Assembly (NCBI GenBank): GCA_004555655.1
Contig: SFHJ01000051.1
Span: forward strand, 1-10,135
Direction of reading: 5' to 3'
From: Clostridiales bacterium
Lineage (GTDB): Bacteria; Bacillota; Clostridia; Oscillospirales; Oscillospiraceae
DNA: 10,135 bases
Numbering within the stretch: the first letter of the stretch is position 1; every line of letters starts with the position of its first letter. The notes below the pieces were generated by a model that made no database searches, was not told the DNA's origin, and worked only from the letters and a program-made list of their open reading frames with translations. The position numbers and the translations under genes were made by a program. Shown piece by piece: positions 7,776 through 10,135 of the stretch.

Positions 7776-8042
7776 TCAGGAACCGAAGGGGACGCCGGGT
7801 GCGCCGTTTGGGCTGTTGTAGCATTCCAATTCCATGCCGGGAAAATAATCAGCATCGCAAGCGGAACCGGGTGTCGTGTTAAACAGCACAGAACCACCGG
7901 CAGTATATTGGAAGGTGCACACGCCATCATTCCAATGGGTGATTGTAATAACGCCTGCTTTGTAACCGGAGCAAAGAGCAATGTGCTCTGCCAGCTCGAA
8001 GGATTCCGCGTAAAGCGCGGGCTTGGAATACGTCTTTTTCAT
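7776..8042 (-). CDS. Small Cys-containing peptide, probable RiPP precursor
   Basis: The 88-aa product starts MKKTYSKP and has a leader-like block, KPALYAESFELAEHIA (7-22), that resembles a recurrent N-terminus of small clostridial peptides (from memory, not verified). The rest is rich in Gly, Thr, Asn and aromatics, with four Cys at 24, 42, 62 and 74. It ends in GVPFGS, so the last residue is Ser88. There is no signal peptide or membrane helix. A Gly-Gly pair at 49-50 could be a processing site, but only weakly. The start at 8042 has a strong GGAAGGAG 8 nt upstream, preferred over an in-frame ATG 42 nt further up that lies inside the preceding gene. The gene sits 16 bp after the vWA gene and directly before a terminator-like hairpin and the kinase/radical SAM pair. 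The precursor role rests on this context, size and Cys content. It could instead be a small structural or adhesion peptide. Confidence 0.8.
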   Translation of the reverse strand: MKKTYSKPALYAESFELAEHIALCSGYKAGVITITHWNDGVCTFQYTAGGSVLFNTTPGSACDADYFPGMELECYNSPNGAPGVPFGS

Positions 8043-8058
8043 TGCGGTTTCTCCTTCC

Positions 8059-10135
8059 TTACAGTCTGCCGAACAGACGGTCAATGCTGTCCTTCACCTG
8101 CGCCCAGATGGCGTGGATGATGGCAGAAATGCTGTCGTTCTGAACCGGCGTGTCGGGTATCGGATCGGGGGTATCCGGTGTCGTTGTGTCCACCACGCTC
8201 AGTGTACTGAAAGTGGATACATAATTCAGCAAATCTTCATCCACAACAACAGATGCGGTGGACGCTGCGCTGGCGGTATTTCGAGCCGTTACCTTGATGT
8301 TTGTGACAGATACCAGAACATTGCCGCTGTTTACAATCGAAACGTTGCCGTTCGCATCCGGCTTCACTTCGTAGTACATGTCATTGACGGAATTCACATC
8401 CACCTTGGTGACTTGGTCACCATAGGTAACAGTGACCTGGCCATTGCCCATACCTTCCGGAGCGCTCAGACCGACCATAACTTTGTACGCAGCTGCGTTG
8501 TAGCCGTCAAGTCTGAAGCTGACGCCGTTCTTGGCAGCCAGATAGACTTCGTTTTTCGGGCCAATATCATAATAGGTTGCCGGAGCGTTCACATCGTCTT
8601 GTTCGTCCGTGTAGACAACACCGGGATTACCGAGATTGCCGGCCTGCACAAGCAGATCACGAACCTTCAGGAACTGGGCGTTCGCCTCATTCTCCGCTGT
8701 ATATGCGCCCTTTACGGTGTCGTTTGTCTCATCGGCCGGATTGTAAACACGAACGCCGTCAAACTGGTAGTTTGAAGTTCCGTTGGTGTAGAGAACGAGC
8801 ACGTAATTGCCGCGCACGCCCGTGTCAAAGCTGAGGGTCGGGACATTATAGAGCGTGCCACTCTCATACGTGTTGATCATGTACTTGCTGGCAACGGGCT
8901 GTGTGTCGTCCTTACCGAAATCCTCGGCTTTCCACAGCGCCGCAACAACTGCATTGGAGTTATTTGTGGTGGTGCAGTAGAGATCAATGCGGCTGCCGGT
9001 GAAGCTAAAGGTTTGCTTTGCAGAATAGGATGTGGTGGAGCCTTCAGGATTGAAGTTGGCTGCATTCGTAGCTGTTTCAACGGCTGCTTCGTAGCCGTAC
9101 TGACCGTCTTTGAAGTCGCTGGAGCCGGTATCGTCGCCGTTCAGGTAAGCGTCATCATAATACACATTGTTCGCGGGGATGACGTTGACCTTGGTCCAGG
9201 CACCGTTGGCAAAGTAAAGCGAGGAATCCACGCCGGTGAAGCCGAACGTATAGTTGCCGTTGCCGTCCTTCACAGAGTTCAGATTGTAGGTGTATTTATT
9301 GCTGTTCTGGCTGAACGTGCCGTACTCATGCGTGGCCTTGTACGTGTTCAGCACATGGTCGCCAATGTTTACGGTCATGCCAAAGTCCACCACGCGGGTT
9401 TCCGTATCCACCTTGGTATATGGCTTGTCAAACGGCGCGAACGGGAACTCATCATCGCTCTTCGTATAGATACCGGACTTCTCGTTATTGTTGGAATAGA
9501 GCTTCTTGCCGGACTGATTCGGCAACAGACCCGTGATGGTCACAACGAGCTTCTCGCCGGGATGATCTTTGGCAACATACTTATCCTTATAATCGAAGCC
9601 AGTGACAGAAACCGTTTTTGTGGCTTTGTCAAAGGTTGCGGTGTAATCCTTAACTTTGCTGCCGGTCGTATAGTTGCTTCCGTCCGTGGTCGTAACCGTG
9701 TACGATGCTGCTGTAGCCTTGCTACCGCTCGGTACGTCAAAGTTGTCAGAGATGATATCTTTCAGTACGGCGGCGGTTGTCAACGTGGTAGACGGATTGC
9801 TGATTTCTGAATCAATCTTTGAGAAGACGCCATTTAGACCCTTCGTATCTGATGCTGCCATATAGTAACCAGAATTACTCCACCCATTGACATTGCTATT
9901 CAGATTGTCAGCTGTAGGATGGTTGCTAGACATGTAGTGCATATACCGGTTCGCTGCGACAAGTTCCTCAGCAGAGGAGAGGCTGTTCTCGTTATAGTAG
10001 TTGTTCCAGCCATCGCTTGGTTTGAAATTGGCTGTGATACTTTGATCCGGATTTGCCTTGGCGAAAATACCAACTGTAAATACTTTGGCCTGATAGGTCT
10101 GTTTTGCAATTTTTGCCTGTGCGATGGCGTTATCA
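8059..10135 (-). CDS. Large secreted vWA-domain surface protein, 5' end outside the window
   Basis: The frame is open from the right edge (10134) to the TGA at 8059, giving 691 visible residues. The first ~110 look like the second half of a von Willebrand factor A domain (KVFTVGIF, then NRYMHYMSSNHP), as found in clostridial cell-surface vWA proteins. The metal-binding MIDAS start would lie beyond the edge. The following ~540 residues are Thr/Ser/Asn/Asp/Tyr-rich and beta-like, consistent with repeated extracellular domains. Near the end, a Pro/Asp/Thr linker (TPDTPDPIPDTP) leads into an amphipathic-looking tail (ISAIIHAIWAQVKDSIDRLF); there is no LPXTG motif. The Met codon at 9942 is not the true start, because vWA-like sequence continues upstream of it. 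The gene lies 16 bp before the small peptide and is probably co-transcribed with it. Its GC content looks lower than that of the enzyme genes. Likely role: adhesion or surface structure. Confidence 0.88.
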   Translation of the reverse strand, partial: DNAIAQAKIAKQTYQAKVFTVGIFAKANPDQSITANFKPSDGWNNYYNENSLSSAEELVAANRYMHYMSSNHPTADNLNSNVNGWSNSGYYMAASDTKGLNGVFSKIDSEISNPSTTLTTAAVLKDIISDNFDVPSGSKATAASYTVTTTDGSNYTTGSKVKDYTATFDKATKTVSVTGFDYKDKYVAKDHPGEKLVVTITGLLPNQSGKKLYSNNNEKSGIYTKSDDEFPFAPFDKPYTKVDTETRVVDFGMTVNIGDHVLNTYKATHEYGTFSQNSNKYTYNLNSVKDGNGNYTFGFTGVDSSLYFANGAWTKVNVIPANNVYYDDAYLNGDDTGSSDFKDGQYGYEAAVETATNAANFNPEGSTTSYSAKQTFSFTGSRIDLYCTTTNNSNAVVAALWKAEDFGKDDTQPVASKYMINTYESGTLYNVPTLSFDTGVRGNYVLVLYTNGTSNYQFDGVRVYNPADETNDTVKGAYTAENEANAQFLKVRDLLVQAGNLGNPGVVYTDEQDDVNAPATYYDIGPKNEVYLAAKNGVSFRLDGYNAAAYKVMVGLSAPEGMGNGQVTVTYGDQVTKVDVNSVNDMYYEVKPDANGNVSIVNSGNVLVSVTNIKVTARNTASAASTASVVVDEDLLNYVSTFSTLSVVDTTTPDTPDPIPDTPVQNDSISAIIHAIWAQVKDSIDRLFGRL

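Noticed and set aside
7776..8042. SCIFF or ranthipeptide identity for the small peptide
   Set aside because: SCIFF peptides carry six Cys within about 45 residues, whereas this peptide has four Cys spread over 51 residues, and the neighbouring HprK-like kinase is not part of that system.
8023..9810. Plus-strand frames (8023-8775 and 9013-9810) opposite the vWA gene
   Set aside because: Hydrophobic Val/Ile-rich readouts of antisense Asn/Thr/Asp codons. They have no start signal and conflict with a continuous vWA reading frame.

Overview
The window looks like chromosomal DNA from a GC-rich Clostridia (Firmicutes) member, most plausibly a gut Oscillospiraceae/Ruminococcaceae-type organism. Reasons: strong AGGAGG-type ribosome binding sites, tight ATGA overlaps, a Firmicutes-style lipoprotein and FtsX/MacB-type ABC exporter, a clostridial-style secreted von Willebrand factor A (vWA) protein, and a small Cys-containing peptide next to a radical SAM/SPASM enzyme. 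Genus and species cannot be read from the sequence.

Layout. Positions 1-230 form a divergent intergenic region: a possible gene start on the minus strand at the left edge, and a probable promoter for the plus-strand genes. Positions 231-3643 are a two-gene ABC exporter operon (ATPase plus 910-aa two-FtsX-domain permease, overlapping by 4 bp). After a hairpin and a clean sigma-A promoter comes a monocistronic lipoprotein (3788-4561), closed by a 17-bp perfect hairpin. Positions 4562-4925 hold no gene: a second perfect hairpin, two full ~100-bp tandem repeat copies and a third, truncated one. Each copy can fold, and the third forms a 62-nt hairpin that contains the stop codon of the next gene.

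From the right edge down to 4926, everything is on the minus strand and reads as one operon-like array: secreted vWA surface protein (5' end outside the window), 88-aa Cys-containing peptide, a strong terminator-like hairpin, HprK-like P-loop kinase, radical SAM/SPASM enzyme, and a membrane-anchored extracytoplasmic protein. The last three genes overlap (4 bp and 11 bp), so they are probably translationally coupled.

The main interest is this minus-strand array. It has the parts of a ribosomally made, post-translationally modified peptide (RiPP) system: a leader-like precursor peptide, an rSAM/SPASM maturase, a kinase-like protein from a superfamily known to tailor some lasso peptides, and a hairpin placed so that the precursor would be made in excess over the enzymes. 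No dedicated peptidase, exporter or PqqD-like recognition protein is visible; they may lie elsewhere. The product and its function cannot be determined from the sequence alone. The ABC exporter and lipoprotein are convergent with this array and separated from it by the repeats, so I see no reason to link them.
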